From positions 310,001 to 374,000 of the forward strand of contig CAZBCG010000001.1 of assembly GCA_964490705.1 (NCBI GenBank): a stretch of 64,000 bases of DNA, given 5' to 3'. Shown here piece after piece: positions 32,413 to 41,122 of the stretch (the first letter of the stretch is position 1; each line of letters starts with the position of its first letter). This DNA comes from Fodinibius sp964490705. Its GTDB lineage: Bacteria > Bacteroidota > Rhodothermia > Balneolales > Balneolaceae. The position numbers were made by a program, and so were the translations under genes. The notes beneath the pieces were generated by a model. The model saw nothing but the letters and a program-made list of their open reading frames with translations. It had not been told where the DNA came from and searched no databases.

Positions 32413-33127
32413 AAATTAGTCCCTTGGAACGGAAGCTCGTGAAGCCGTCGCCGGCGATGATAATGTGATCATCCACCGGGATGCCCAGCAGTTTGCCCGA
32501 CTTGGCAATGCGTTCCGTCAGTTGGATATCCGCCTTCGATTCACTGTTGTTGCCGCTGGGATGGTTATGCAGCAACAAAATGCTATTGGCTTCATTCATC
32601 ACTGCCTGACGCATCACTTCCGCCGGATCCACAATGGTAGCAGTAGAACCACCCGAGCTGATCTTCTTGTATCCCATTACCACTTTGGCATTGTTGAGAA
32701 AGGCAACCATGAATACCTCTTTGGTGAGATCGCGCAGCTTGGGACCGAAATAGGCCACGGCATCTTCGGGAGACGTAATCTGCACCTGTTCGCCCAGACT
32801 AGCCATCTGGATTCGGCGCGAAAGCTCAAAGACTGCTTCCAGCGTCAGAGATTTTACTTTGCCCATGCCGGGAATTACTTTTAGATCTTGCCACTCTTTG
32901 CGGGCCAGGTATCGGAGTCCATCAAAATGATCGAGCAGGGCTTGCGCCATCTGGATCACGTTCATTTTGCGGCTGCCGGTGCGTAGAAGAATAGCTAACA
33001 GCTCCGCATCAGACAAACTTTCGCTGCCATAATCCACCAGCTTTTCGCGGGGCTGCTCATCGGGATTCATCTCTTTGACGGTTCGTTTTAGAAAATCATT
33101 GGCTTCGAATTGTTCTGGGTCAGACAT
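32411..33127 (-). CDS. radC: RadC-family JAMM-domain protein
   Basis: A 238-residue protein of the UPF0758 family. The N-terminal helix-hairpin-helix (LKVIPGMGKVKSLTLEA) is followed by a JAMM domain whose zinc ligands appear in HNHPSGNNSESKAD. The family name refers to DNA repair, but a repair role is disputed and the activity unknown. The last codon and stop abut the right repeat of the GxxExxY cassette. Confidence 0.93.
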   Translation of the reverse strand: MSDPEQFEANDFLKRTVKEMNPDEQPREKLVDYGSESLSDAELLAILLRTGSRKMNVIQMAQALLDHFDGLRYLARKEWQDLKVIPGMGKVKSLTLEAVFELSRRIQMASLGEQVQITSPEDAVAYFGPKLRDLTKEVFMVAFLNNAKVVMGYKKISSGGSTATIVDPAEVMRQAVMNEANSILLLHNHPSGNNSESKADIQLTERIAKSGKLLGIPVDDHIIIAGDGFTSFRSKGLI

Positions 33128-33357
33128 AATTAGTGCTCTCTTGGTTGGGTTTTATAAGTAAGACTGATTTCGTGGGCAATCCTTACAAAAAGAATGGTGT
33201 GGAGGGACGAATTTTTAACAATCTTTAATCCAAAAGGTGCAGGGTTTTATAAATATTTCGGCCCTTGGTTTTTGAAACAATTTGACCATTTTTCGTAATA
33301 CGCAATTAAACATTGCTCCCCCAAATAGCAGCACAGAAAAGTAGATCAGCATTGTTC

Positions 33358-35625
33358 ATGATTAAATCGAATCACGTTCGAACTCTCGTTTGTTTTCTCT
33401 TATTGCTACTCCTTTGTGTTATTCAGGAAGGGAAAGCACAAACCCAAAGTGACAGCAGCCCAAATGTGTATCCTCATCAAATATCGCAGGACTTTGATAT
33501 TTCAGCTGCACTTGACCATTCGGCCTGGGATCAGGCTTCGCCGGTCTATATAAAACATCAGGTGCAGCCCAACGACAATGCATCTGCAATGGTGGATACC
33601 GAGGTGAAGGTGCTCTATAGCCAAGAATATTTGTACATTGGCTTTATTTGTGAGGATCCAGCCCCGCAGGATATTAGAGCCAATATTACCGATCGCGACA
33701 ACAGTTTTCAGGATGATTATGTAGGAGTGTTTATTGATCCGTTTAACAACAACCAGCAAGCCTACGAGCTGTTTCTTAATCCGTTGGGTATCCAGATGGA
33801 TGGCATGCGCACCCGAGGCAATGAGGATATGAATGTGGATCTGCTGTGGCAGTCGGCGGGCAAAATTACGAACTCCGGTTACCAGGCAGTGATGAAAATT
33901 CCATTCAAGAGTCTCAATTTTCCCGATCGGGATGTTCAGGATTGGTCTATTCAATTCCTTCGTAATTATCCGCGCAATAATCGCTACCAGTTTTCATGGA
34001 GTGATATAGATTTGAGTAACTCCTGCCTGATGTGCCAGAATGGTCAGCTAATTGGAATGGAAAGGGTTGAAAGTAGTAATACTGTAGAGCTGTTGCCCTA
34101 TGCCATGGGCTATCAAAGCAGTACGATTAATGATCCCAATAACCCGTCTTCGGGACTTGATCACGGCCCGCTCGAAGGTCGAATTGGCGGTAGTATTTCG
34201 TATTCACCTTCCTCAACGAGCTCGATCAATGCGGTGGTGAATCCCGACTTTAGCCAGGTAGAAACAGATGCGGCGCAGGTCGGCATCAACGAGACGTTTG
34301 CACTGTTCTATCCCGAAAAACGGCCGTTTTTTAAGAGGGGATCTGATCTCTTTCAAACCAACGAAGATCTGTTTTATTCCCGAACAATTAACCGTCCGCT
34401 GGCCGCTGGAAAGTTTACCAAGCAGTCCGATAATTACTCTCTGGCCTTTTTAACGGCATACGATCGTAATGCCCCTTTTGTAGTGCCGGGCCTGTATGGC
34501 AGCTCGCAGATTCCATCTGAAGTGAATGCCTATAATAATGTATTGCGGGGCAAATATAACATCGGATCAGAATCGCATATCGGCGGATTGGTTACGACCC
34601 GTAATCAACAGGAAGGATGGAATTATGTGGGGAGTCTGGACTGGAATATTGCACTGGCAGACCACTACTATTTTTCCGGTCAGGCAGCCTATTCGGATAC
34701 CAAAGAGCTCAATGATACGACACTTTTCAATGATTCCAGAAAATTTGGGCAGAGCTCATATGATGCGGCATTCAACGGGGAGCGGTTTAACGGTACATTG
34801 CTGAGTGCCGAGTTCTCGCGACAAGCTAAATACTATAATTTTGGATTTTCATACACTTCGTATTCCCCGACGTTTCAAACGCAGTCTGGCCTGATTGATC
34901 AAACAAATCGACGGCTGATCGAGGGCTCACAGAGCCTATCCTACTATCCGGATACAAACTGGCTTTCGAACGGAAGTGTGAGCGTGAGTGGAACGTGGCG
35001 ATACGATTTCAGCGGTAATTTTGAAGAGCGTTATATTTTTGTCAGCTGGAATAACAGTCTCAGTGGCCAGACGAACGTGTCGCTCAGCTACCTGCCGCTG
35101 AATGATGAGCGATTTCGAGGGGAGTTTTTTACCGATATGCGCCGCATGATGATAGACGTGGGGACAACCCCTATGGATGAACTTTCGTTGAGCGGCCATA
35201 TTGATTTTGGCAAGTATGTATATCGAGCTCAAAATCCAGCAATGGGACGGGGATATAACATCTCCGCTGATGCAACGGTAAAGCCTACCAACAGACTGGA
35301 GCTAAATTTGAGCTATAGTTATTCTACACTTTCGGCGGAAAATGGACCTGAGAAGTTTTATAGTGGTGATATTTTTAGGCTTACCGGTCGCTATAACTTC
35401 ACGGAAAAATTATTTGCCCGCTTTATTACCCAGTACGATTCATTCAGCGATCAGCTTCAGGTCTATCCGTTAGTGTATTATAAAGTAAACCCGTTCACTA
35501 AGTTTTATATGGGGATGACGGACTATATGAACAAGTTTAACCAGCCGGGACCAAATGGTTTTGAGGGATACAAAGAAACCGATCGCCAGTTTTTTATTAA
35601 GTTTCAGTATCTAATCCGAAGTTGA
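33358..35625 (+). CDS. DUF5916-type outer-membrane protein with CBM9-like domain
   Basis: A 755-residue exported protein. After a signal peptide (LLLLLLCVIQEGKAQ) residues ~35-215 form a carbohydrate-binding family 9-like domain (LDHSAWDQASPV, VLYSQEYLYIGFICEDP, FIDPFNNNQQAYEL). The long remainder is the beta-barrel DUF5916, with the hallmark VVNPDFSQVETDAAQVGI followed by ALFYPEKRPFF and many aromatic-ended strands. Function is unknown; such proteins sit in the outer membrane. An ATG 45 bases upstream would spoil the signal peptide. Single gene, 73 bases ahead of the convergent ABC operon. Confidence 0.88.
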   Translation: MIKSNHVRTLVCFLLLLLLCVIQEGKAQTQSDSSPNVYPHQISQDFDISAALDHSAWDQASPVYIKHQVQPNDNASAMVDTEVKVLYSQEYLYIGFICEDPAPQDIRANITDRDNSFQDDYVGVFIDPFNNNQQAYELFLNPLGIQMDGMRTRGNEDMNVDLLWQSAGKITNSGYQAVMKIPFKSLNFPDRDVQDWSIQFLRNYPRNNRYQFSWSDIDLSNSCLMCQNGQLIGMERVESSNTVELLPYAMGYQSSTINDPNNPSSGLDHGPLEGRIGGSISYSPSSTSSINAVVNPDFSQVETDAAQVGINETFALFYPEKRPFFKRGSDLFQTNEDLFYSRTINRPLAAGKFTKQSDNYSLAFLTAYDRNAPFVVPGLYGSSQIPSEVNAYNNVLRGKYNIGSESHIGGLVTTRNQQEGWNYVGSLDWNIALADHYYFSGQAAYSDTKELNDTTLFNDSRKFGQSSYDAAFNGERFNGTLLSAEFSRQAKYYNFGFSYTSYSPTFQTQSGLIDQTNRRLIEGSQSLSYYPDTNWLSNGSVSVSGTWRYDFSGNFEERYIFVSWNNSLSGQTNVSLSYLPLNDERFRGEFFTDMRRMMIDVGTTPMDELSLSGHIDFGKYVYRAQNPAMGRGYNISADATVKPTNRLELNLSYSYSTLSAENGPEKFYSGDIFRLTGRYNFTEKLFARFITQYDSFSDQLQVYPLVYYKVNPFTKFYMGMTDYMNKFNQPGPNGFEGYKETDRQFFIKFQYLIRS

Positions 35626-35698
35626 CCAACGGCAGATATCAAAAGACAGAAGTGAAAGAGAGTAGTAGAAGCAGGATAATTTTCACATATTGCGCAAT

Positions 35699-36487
35699 TT
35701 AGAACTCCTTTTTGCGGAGGAAGTAGTAGCCTATTAACCCAAAGGGCAGGCAGGTTACAATGGCAAAGACCAGCAGGCTGCTGTCGATTGTTGAAAATCC
35801 GCCCATCATTAACTTGCTCATAATTTGTTCAAAACCGCCGGCGCTGGGTACTAGGTAGCTAAAGATGGTGATCAAGATATTAGCAAAAGTACCATCCCAG
35901 CCGAGGTTTTCGAGGAAACTGTCGATGTTCAAAAAAAGGCTCGAAAATCCTGTGAAGAAATATCCCAGAATAACACCGGCCAAATAGGAGTTGGAAAGAA
36001 GTAGAAACAGTGAAATGGTTACGTAATAGGCCAGGATGATGAGCGGCAAGAAAATTAGTATCCCCAGGAAAAGCTGGTATGGAAAAATACCGGCTTTGGC
36101 AATTGTCAAAATGCTCAGCAGCAGAATGGTGATACCCGTGTAAACGCCAACGCTCAGCAGCATTCCCGCATAGTCCGAAAGAAACATCTGGGTGCGCGAA
36201 ATTGGTTTGGAAAGCAGCAGTGATGCACGCTCGGGCTCCAGGTTTTTGGCCAGCGGACTGGGCAGGCCAATGATGGCGATGAGCGTGATCAGCGAAATTA
36301 AAAACTGGTTGATAAACATGCCGGAAGGCATTTGTAAATCACCAATCTGGATCATGAACGAATAGCTGTTTTGAGCTGTGGAGATATCGCCCCAGATAAA
36401 AATGATGCTGACAAATAACAATACGATGCCCGGCCAGGCCCATAGGATTTTATTTTTGAGGTGCGTTTGCAGGATATAGCGTATCAT
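35699..36487 (-). CDS. ABC-2 type transporter permease
   Basis: Inner-membrane subunit of 262 residues with six hydrophobic segments and the layout of ABC-2 permeases (start MIRYILQTHLKNKILWAWPG, end YYFLRKKEF). The conserved SLLLSKPISRTQMFLSDYAG between helices 2 and 3 is typical of this group. It works with the ATPase gene that overlaps its start by four bases. Substrate unknown, possibly a lipid, drug or peptide. Confidence 0.86.
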   Translation of the reverse strand: MIRYILQTHLKNKILWAWPGIVLLFVSIIFIWGDISTAQNSYSFMIQIGDLQMPSGMFINQFLISLITLIAIIGLPSPLAKNLEPERASLLLSKPISRTQMFLSDYAGMLLSVGVYTGITILLLSILTIAKAGIFPYQLFLGILIFLPLIILAYYVTISLFLLLSNSYLAGVILGYFFTGFSSLFLNIDSFLENLGWDGTFANILITIFSYLVPSAGGFEQIMSKLMMGGFSTIDSSLLVFAIVTCLPFGLIGYYFLRKKEF

Positions 36488-37221
36488 GATGTAGTAGTGT
36501 TTTTGGTTTCGAAATGGCTGAGATAGTATTCTTCGACCGAATCAAACTGCTCCTGGATTTCAGCTTTGGTTGCTGAGTTGATGATGTTCCCACCTTTGAT
36601 GAGATACAGCGAATCACAGGTCTTGTCGATGTCTGACAGGATGTGTGTGGTAATCAGGATGGAGATGTTCCGTTCGTTTTGCAGGGTAAAGATATAATCC
36701 ATGACGGCCTTTTTCTGTACGGCATCGAGTCCGTTAAAGGGCTCGTCGAGGATGTAAAACTGGTCATCCGCCAGAAATGTGTGCATCAGCGCGGTGGTTT
36801 GGGTCATACCCTTGGATAGGTTTTTTATCTTCTTGTCCAGAAAGTCCACGTTAAAGGCCGTTGCCAAATCCGTAATTTTCTGCTCAATATTGGTAATGGG
36901 TTTGTCCTTGAGATCGGCAAAGCTGTGCAGCATCTGCCGGACGGTAAAATTTTTTGGGAAGGAGAAGTTTTCGGGCAGATAGCTGACCTGGGATCGCGCC
37001 TCCTTTTGTTTGTGGTCGGTTCCCATGAGCGAAATTTGGGCGGAATCTGCAAAAAAGAGATCGAGAATAATTTTCAGGAATGTTGACTTGCCCGATCCGT
37101 TGGGGCCGAGGATGGCCGTAAAACTACCTTTCGGAATTTCTACATCATCAACATGCAGTCGAAAGGCGTCGCCTCCCGATTTGTTAAATGTTTTAGTGAC
37201 ATTCTGAGCTTTTAGCATCAT
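36484..37221 (-). CDS. ABC transporter ATP-binding protein
   Basis: Cytosolic ATPase of 245 residues: Walker A GPNGSGKSTFL, signature-like LSKGMTQTTALMHTF, Walker B FYILDEPFNGLDAVQ and switch His in LITTHIL. The signature lacks the second Gly of LSGGQ (LSKGMTQ), which is common in ABC-2 exporters. It overlaps the permease start by four bases, so one exporter is made. The 162 bases before it hold only a repeat. Confidence 0.9.
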   Translation of the reverse strand: MMLKAQNVTKTFNKSGGDAFRLHVDDVEIPKGSFTAILGPNGSGKSTFLKIILDLFFADSAQISLMGTDHKQKEARSQVSYLPENFSFPKNFTVRQMLHSFADLKDKPITNIEQKITDLATAFNVDFLDKKIKNLSKGMTQTTALMHTFLADDQFYILDEPFNGLDAVQKKAVMDYIFTLQNERNISILITTHILSDIDKTCDSLYLIKGGNIINSATKAEIQEQFDSVEEYYLSHFETKNTTTS

Positions 37222-37334
37222 GGTCGGTGTCTTGTGATTATTTGATGGTCGTGTACGAGCTTCTTTAACTCACGTTGCAATTGCTTGCCAATAAAAGTAG
37301 GCAACTAAGGGATAATGCATTAAAAAAAAGAAAT

Positions 37335-37405
37335 GGGATAAATTAGTTGTGAGTAGTGAGTTTTGAGTAAGGGTTCTGACACTTTACTTCTTACTTCTGC
37401 CGCCT
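37335..37405. repeat. A/G-rich gene-end repeat overlapping the HTH stop
   Basis: GTGAGTAGTGAGTTTTGAGTAAG, read with TTTACTTCTTACTTCTGCC at 37382-37400, is the same word family as after the reductase, NUDIX and topA genes. Here the repeat covers the stop codon and last codons of the HTH gene, giving it the C-terminus GRSKK. The NUDIX protein ends in the same RSKK for the same reason. Confidence 0.6.
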
Positions 37406-37605
37406 TCCTCATATTCCAAAATATCACCCGGTTGACAGTCCAGGGCTTCACATATAGCGTTGAGGGTCGAAAATCGTACGGCCTTGGCTTTGCCCGTTTT
37501 CAGAATCGACAGGTTTGAGATCGTAACTCCCACTTCTTCTGAGAGCTCAGTCAGCGTCATGTCGCGCTTCACCAGCATCAAATCCAAATTTACTTTGATA
37601 GCCAT
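37384..37605 (-). CDS. Small XRE/Cro-type HTH regulator (YozG-like)
   Basis: A 73-residue DNA-binding protein made of one helix-turn-helix domain: MTLTELSEEVGVTISNLSIL and FSTLNAICEALDCQPGDIL. This YozG-like type is regularly encoded next to DUF2975 membrane proteins, as it is here, four bases after one. It likely controls its own operon, perhaps through the palindromes at 39674-39709. Its last residues RSKK are provided by a dispersed repeat. Confidence 0.88.
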   Translation of the reverse strand: MAIKVNLDLMLVKRDMTLTELSEEVGVTISNLSILKTGKAKAVRFSTLNAICEALDCQPGDILEYEEGGRSKK

Positions 37606-37609
37606 TGCC

Positions 37610-38248
37610 CTACACCGTGAGCTTTAGTTCTTGATACATTTTGTTGCCTTTTTCGAATATGGCGGCCAGGGTAAACACCAGCAGTCCCATGATGATAAAG
37701 GTCCACTCGTCGCCGACCATGGGCAGTCCAATGCGGATGTCGGCCGTTTCGGGCGGAATGATGTTGCCCAGCGTATCAAAAATGAAGTGGTGCTGTATCC
37801 ATCGTAGCGGATCGACAAGCATGATGATGACCGCCAGAATTTTTAATCGCTTTACGTTTTGTTCGGTAAAGATGGCGTTATTTACGGATGCTTTAAGCAG
37901 GTTGCGCAGTTGGTAGATCCCAAATATGAACAGCGCCAGTACTGCGCAGAAAAAGATTGCCCATGTTATATAGGTATTGGGACTATGTTGCAGGATATAT
38001 TCGAAATCTACCTGGCCGCTTACAGAACCAATAGCAACATGCTGATATTGCTCGGGATTTTTTAGTATAACCATTGAGTCTGCCAGCGGCACGTTAATCC
38101 CCATTATGCTGTCGGGATGTGTTCCCCAGAAATATTCGTAAATCAACAGCGGCGGAAATAATAGGCCAACAAAACACGATAAATACCACCACACGTTGAC
38201 GATCAGGTAGCAAATGTATGCGGTTGATTTTTTGCCGAATCCACTCAT
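37610..38248 (-). CDS. DUF2975 membrane protein, copy 3
   Basis: A 212-residue protein with four hydrophobic segments (about 12-38, 95-118, 137-160, 175-200) and a periplasmic loop between the first two. The end LLVFTLAAIFEKGNKMYQEL KLTV is the conserved DUF2975 terminus. Function unknown. It is third in an operon of three paralogues and precedes the HTH gene, with an 11-base gap from copy 2. It is the most diverged of the three at DNA level. Confidence 0.85.
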   Translation of the reverse strand: MSGFGKKSTAYICYLIVNVWWYLSCFVGLLFPPLLIYEYFWGTHPDSIMGINVPLADSMVILKNPEQYQHVAIGSVSGQVDFEYILQHSPNTYITWAIFFCAVLALFIFGIYQLRNLLKASVNNAIFTEQNVKRLKILAVIIMLVDPLRWIQHHFIFDTLGNIIPPETADIRIGLPMVGDEWTFIIMGLLVFTLAAIFEKGNKMYQELKLTV

Positions 38249-38259
38249 AGTTGTGTGTT

Positions 38260-38943
38260 CTAGACGGTTAGTTTTTGTTCTTCATACAGGCGAATTAGCT
38301 CTTTGTAAGCGAAGCTGACAATTATAATTAGTACTCCAGCTAGCATGATCCATGAACTTTGGTATGACGGAGAAATTTTATATCCCAAAAGTTGTGGGTC
38401 GAGTCTTATAAAACCGGCTAATACTATACTATGCGAGATTCGCAGAATAGGCAAAAGAAATACAGCGAATCCTATATAAAACAACCTGTGCGGGTTTTTA
38501 GAGAATAGTAGATTGTCTGAATATCCCGAATGAAAAATCTTTGCAAGAAGAAAAAGAGAAATAACTAAGCAAAGAAAGGTCGTTATCCGGAAGAATAAAA
38601 TTAACCCTGTTTGTAATGGATACTGTTCAAAATCGGGACGATAAAACGTTTTGTAGTAAGCCTCGGTCCCAATTTGTGAATAGAAATTTTCAGATTTTTG
38701 GATTAAATATTCATTGGGCGGTACGTGTTTATACCGAAAGTTATACATGTATTGCGGCAAAACATACCATTCAGTATCCAGATGGATTAGAGGATCAATG
38801 TTTGGAATTGTTACGGTGTTAAAAACTCTTTTTTCACTAGGATCTGTGGTAGAAGAGGCATATATGAATGAGATCGAAAGTATAATGACCCAACAGAGAT
38901 AAAACCCGGATTTACATACGATTTTGCTAATACTTTTCTCCAT
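38260..38943 (-). CDS. DUF2975 membrane protein, copy 2
   Basis: A 227-residue paralogue with the same four-helix pattern and a longer first loop rich in Tyr. The terminus SFAYKELIRLYEEQKLTV is nearly the same as in copy 1, and the DNA around the last codons is almost identical too. More AT-rich than copy 3. The gap to copy 1 is 13 bases. Role unknown, possibly a membrane sensor or partner of the HTH regulator. Confidence 0.83.
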   Translation of the reverse strand: MEKSISKIVCKSGFYLCWVIILSISFIYASSTTDPSEKRVFNTVTIPNIDPLIHLDTEWYVLPQYMYNFRYKHVPPNEYLIQKSENFYSQIGTEAYYKTFYRPDFEQYPLQTGLILFFRITTFLCLVISLFLLAKIFHSGYSDNLLFSKNPHRLFYIGFAVFLLPILRISHSIVLAGFIRLDPQLLGYKISPSYQSSWIMLAGVLIIIVSFAYKELIRLYEEQKLTV

Positions 38944-38956
38944 AGTAAATCTGTTT

Positions 38957-39616
38957 TTATACGGTTAGTTTTTGTTCTTCGTAAAGACGCGTACCCTCCT
39001 CAAAAATATAGGCCACTAAAATGACAGATAGACCTGCAAGGCCTATCTCCCAAGATACCGATGGCCAAAGCAGGGACACTTTTTCCGGAAGCTGAATTTG
39101 TTGAATCATCAGATACGAAAGCGAGCCAATGGCGTACTTATACGGAACGATAAGCAGCATCAGATAGCCAATGGTTTTTAAATATTTAGAGTTTTGATCG
39201 TTCCATGGATCTTCGCGACGAAGACTTCGTAATATTCGTTTGAGTAAGGTAAGTCCGTAGAGGATAATCCCATCGAGACCGAGGATCATTACATTTGCTA
39301 AAGAGTAGATCCACTTGTTTTGGAGTTCGGTTCCAAAAGTACTGACATTAATTTCCAAAATAGGGCTCTCAAAAATATCTGTTGTCCCGCTATTGGCAAC
39401 CACTTCTGCAAAGTCTTGGATTTCAAACCGAGCGGGCAGATCAAAAAAGCCAATTGGTTCAGTCCCGAATACTCCAAATAGCATTCCAAATATTCCCAGT
39501 AGAAAAAATATTGAGTAAAGTACAAATGAGATGAGATATATTGCCCATGCAAATTGAGCCCAAAAAAGTAAAAAGCCGGCGATACTCCAGTTGTTTTTGA
39601 ACCACTTCGAAGCCAT
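38957..39616 (-). CDS. DUF2975 membrane protein, copy 1
   Basis: First gene of the operon, 219 residues with four hydrophobic segments and a loop rich in acidic residues. It keeps the block RSLRREDPWNDQNSKYLKTI, the cytosolic loop typical of DUF2975, and ends YIFEEGTRLYEEQKLTV. The ATG at 39616 is preferred to one three codons earlier. Upstream are two AT-rich palindromes that may be an operator. Confidence 0.83.
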   Translation of the reverse strand: MASKWFKNNWSIAGFLLFWAQFAWAIYLISFVLYSIFFLLGIFGMLFGVFGTEPIGFFDLPARFEIQDFAEVVANSGTTDIFESPILEINVSTFGTELQNKWIYSLANVMILGLDGIILYGLTLLKRILRSLRREDPWNDQNSKYLKTIGYLMLLIVPYKYAIGSLSYLMIQQIQLPEKVSLLWPSVSWEIGLAGLSVILVAYIFEEGTRLYEEQKLTV

Positions 39617-39673
39617 AAATATCAATCATTTCTTGATGTTCATTGCTAAATAAAAATAAATATTACTGAAAAG

Positions 39674-39709
39674 CAATAAATTTTTATTGATAAACAATAA
39701 ATAATTGTT
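39674..39709. promoter_or_regulatory. Possible operator of the DUF2975-HTH operon
   Basis: Two palindromes, CAATAAATTTTTATTG (39674-39689, 7-bp arms) and AACAATAAATAATTGTT (39693-39709, 6-bp arms), share CAATAA words and lie 58-93 bases before the first DUF2975 start. They could bind the dimeric HTH regulator encoded at the operon end. AT-rich promoters can produce such palindromes by chance. Confidence 0.4.
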
Positions 39710-39767
39710 GTTTTATGGTAAGCTAAACGAAAATATAGTGGGCAGGGATTTCTAGTTGGAATTACAG

Positions 39768-39902
39768 AAGTCAAAAGTGAGAGGCAAGAAGTGCAAGTAA
39801 TGAGTAAAGAGTGGGAAACTTATCACTCGAAACTCATCAAGCAATACACATCACTATGGGGCACGTCTCACTTTTTACTTTTGCCGCCCCCGTCTACCTT
39901 TT
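39768..39902. repeat. A/G-rich inverted repeat downstream of amn
   Basis: GTCAAAAGTGAGAGGCAAGAAG at 39770-39791 pairs loosely with TCTCACTTTTTACTTTTGCC at 39869-39888. Between them is a second weaker pairing (TTATCACTCG / CATCACTATG). It follows the amn stop on the minus strand and may end its transcript. Confidence 0.55.
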
Positions 39903-39921
39903 CACATTTGCCGACTTGTAA

Positions 39922-41109
39922 TCAATTCTCGTCCGGACCACCCATCAGCGGTTCGTTCATGGCGCGGATGCTGGCGTTGGGCAGTCCCTCGGGATAGGCA
40001 TCTTTACACATATTGAGGACCTCGACCGCCATTTCAACATGCAGCTGTTTCGAATCCTCATAAAACTCTTGCGCATCGTTGCTGAGTTTGGGTTTACCGT
40101 GCAGGGGTTTGTCACTCACGCACAGCATGGTGGCATTGGGAATGCGATAGCGATAGCCGTTGGTGGCCACGGTGGCCGATTCCATATCTACGGCAATACT
40201 GCGGCTCATATGTATTTTTTCGACGGTGCGTCGCTTTATGAATTCCCAATTGCGATTGGCCGTGGTAAAAATAGTACCCATCCGATGGTTGCGGTTGTAT
40301 TTGTCGAGCACTTCTTTGAGATATACGTTAATGAGATAGTTGGGCGTAATGGGAATATTGAGTGGCAAAATATTGTCGAGCACGCCGTCGTTGCGCATAA
40401 ACCCGGTTGCCAGCACAAAGTCTCCAATATCTTGGTGATTTCGCAGTCCGCCGCAGTGGCCTACCATAATCATGGCATCGGGGCGAAGTACCGCTACGTG
40501 GTCGGTAATGGTTTTAGCATTGGATGGGCCCACTCCAATATTGATCAATGTAACGCCTTTATTATTGTCCAGCTTATGATGGTAGGCCGGCATTTGGACT
40601 CCCTCGCGCGATGGGCCAACGGCGTCGGGAAACTTGTCGAGGAAAACCTCAACATGCATATCATAATTGGTAAACAGAATGTATCGCTGGAAATCTTCGG
40701 GATTGGTCCCGGTGTAGTGCTCAAGACGATTAAGGGAAATTTCTATTCGTTCGGGACTAAACAGGAACAGTTTTTTCTGCGTGATATCCCAGTCATCCTC
40801 GTCGGTATTATCCAGTAGATCAGGATCGTTAAGCGGCAATCGTTCACGAGAAGGAATAATTTTAATAACGGCGCCTTTTTCTCCAAGTTTTTTCAATTCG
40901 CGCAGCAAATACCACCGAAAGGCCTTGGGCTTGGCCATTTCGCCCGTAATAATGGGATTGTGCTTCGACCACGAACGCTTGACCAGCAACTTCGGATATT
41001 CGCCATTTTCATAAATTTTTTCCATCATATCACAAGCTTGCTGCATCTGATTGTGAAGTTCTTCTTGTGAGCTGATGTTATCCGTTGCAAATTCAAAGCG
41101 ATCTGACAT
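39922..41109 (-). CDS. amn: AMP nucleosidase
   Basis: Splits AMP to adenine and ribose 5-phosphate. The 395-residue protein has an N-terminal AMP nucleosidase domain (1-170) and a C-terminal nucleoside-phosphorylase fold with TLINIGVGPSNAKT, MIMVGHCGGLRNHQDIGD, VLATGFMRNDGV and MESATVATNGYRYR, which gives substrate-binding Glu and Asp residues. It is divergent from the NUDIX gene with only 13 bases between the two start codons, so they share a regulatory region. Confidence 0.94.
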   Translation of the reverse strand: MSDRFEFATDNISSQEELHNQMQQACDMMEKIYENGEYPKLLVKRSWSKHNPIITGEMAKPKAFRWYLLRELKKLGEKGAVIKIIPSRERLPLNDPDLLDNTDEDDWDITQKKLFLFSPERIEISLNRLEHYTGTNPEDFQRYILFTNYDMHVEVFLDKFPDAVGPSREGVQMPAYHHKLDNNKGVTLINIGVGPSNAKTITDHVAVLRPDAMIMVGHCGGLRNHQDIGDFVLATGFMRNDGVLDNILPLNIPITPNYLINVYLKEVLDKYNRNHRMGTIFTTANRNWEFIKRRTVEKIHMSRSIAVDMESATVATNGYRYRIPNATMLCVSDKPLHGKPKLSNDAQEFYEDSKQLHVEMAVEVLNMCKDAYPEGLPNASIRAMNEPLMGGPDEN

Positions 41110-41122
41110 ACTTTCTAATCTT

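Larger units (their letters stand above)
39617..39921. other. Intergenic stretch, operator-like palindromes and a repeat
   Basis: About 305 bases with no gene. It holds the AT-rich palindromes at 39674-39709 and a long gene-end repeat at 39768-39902. A 68-codon plus-strand frame across the repeat is not believed. Confidence 0.6.
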
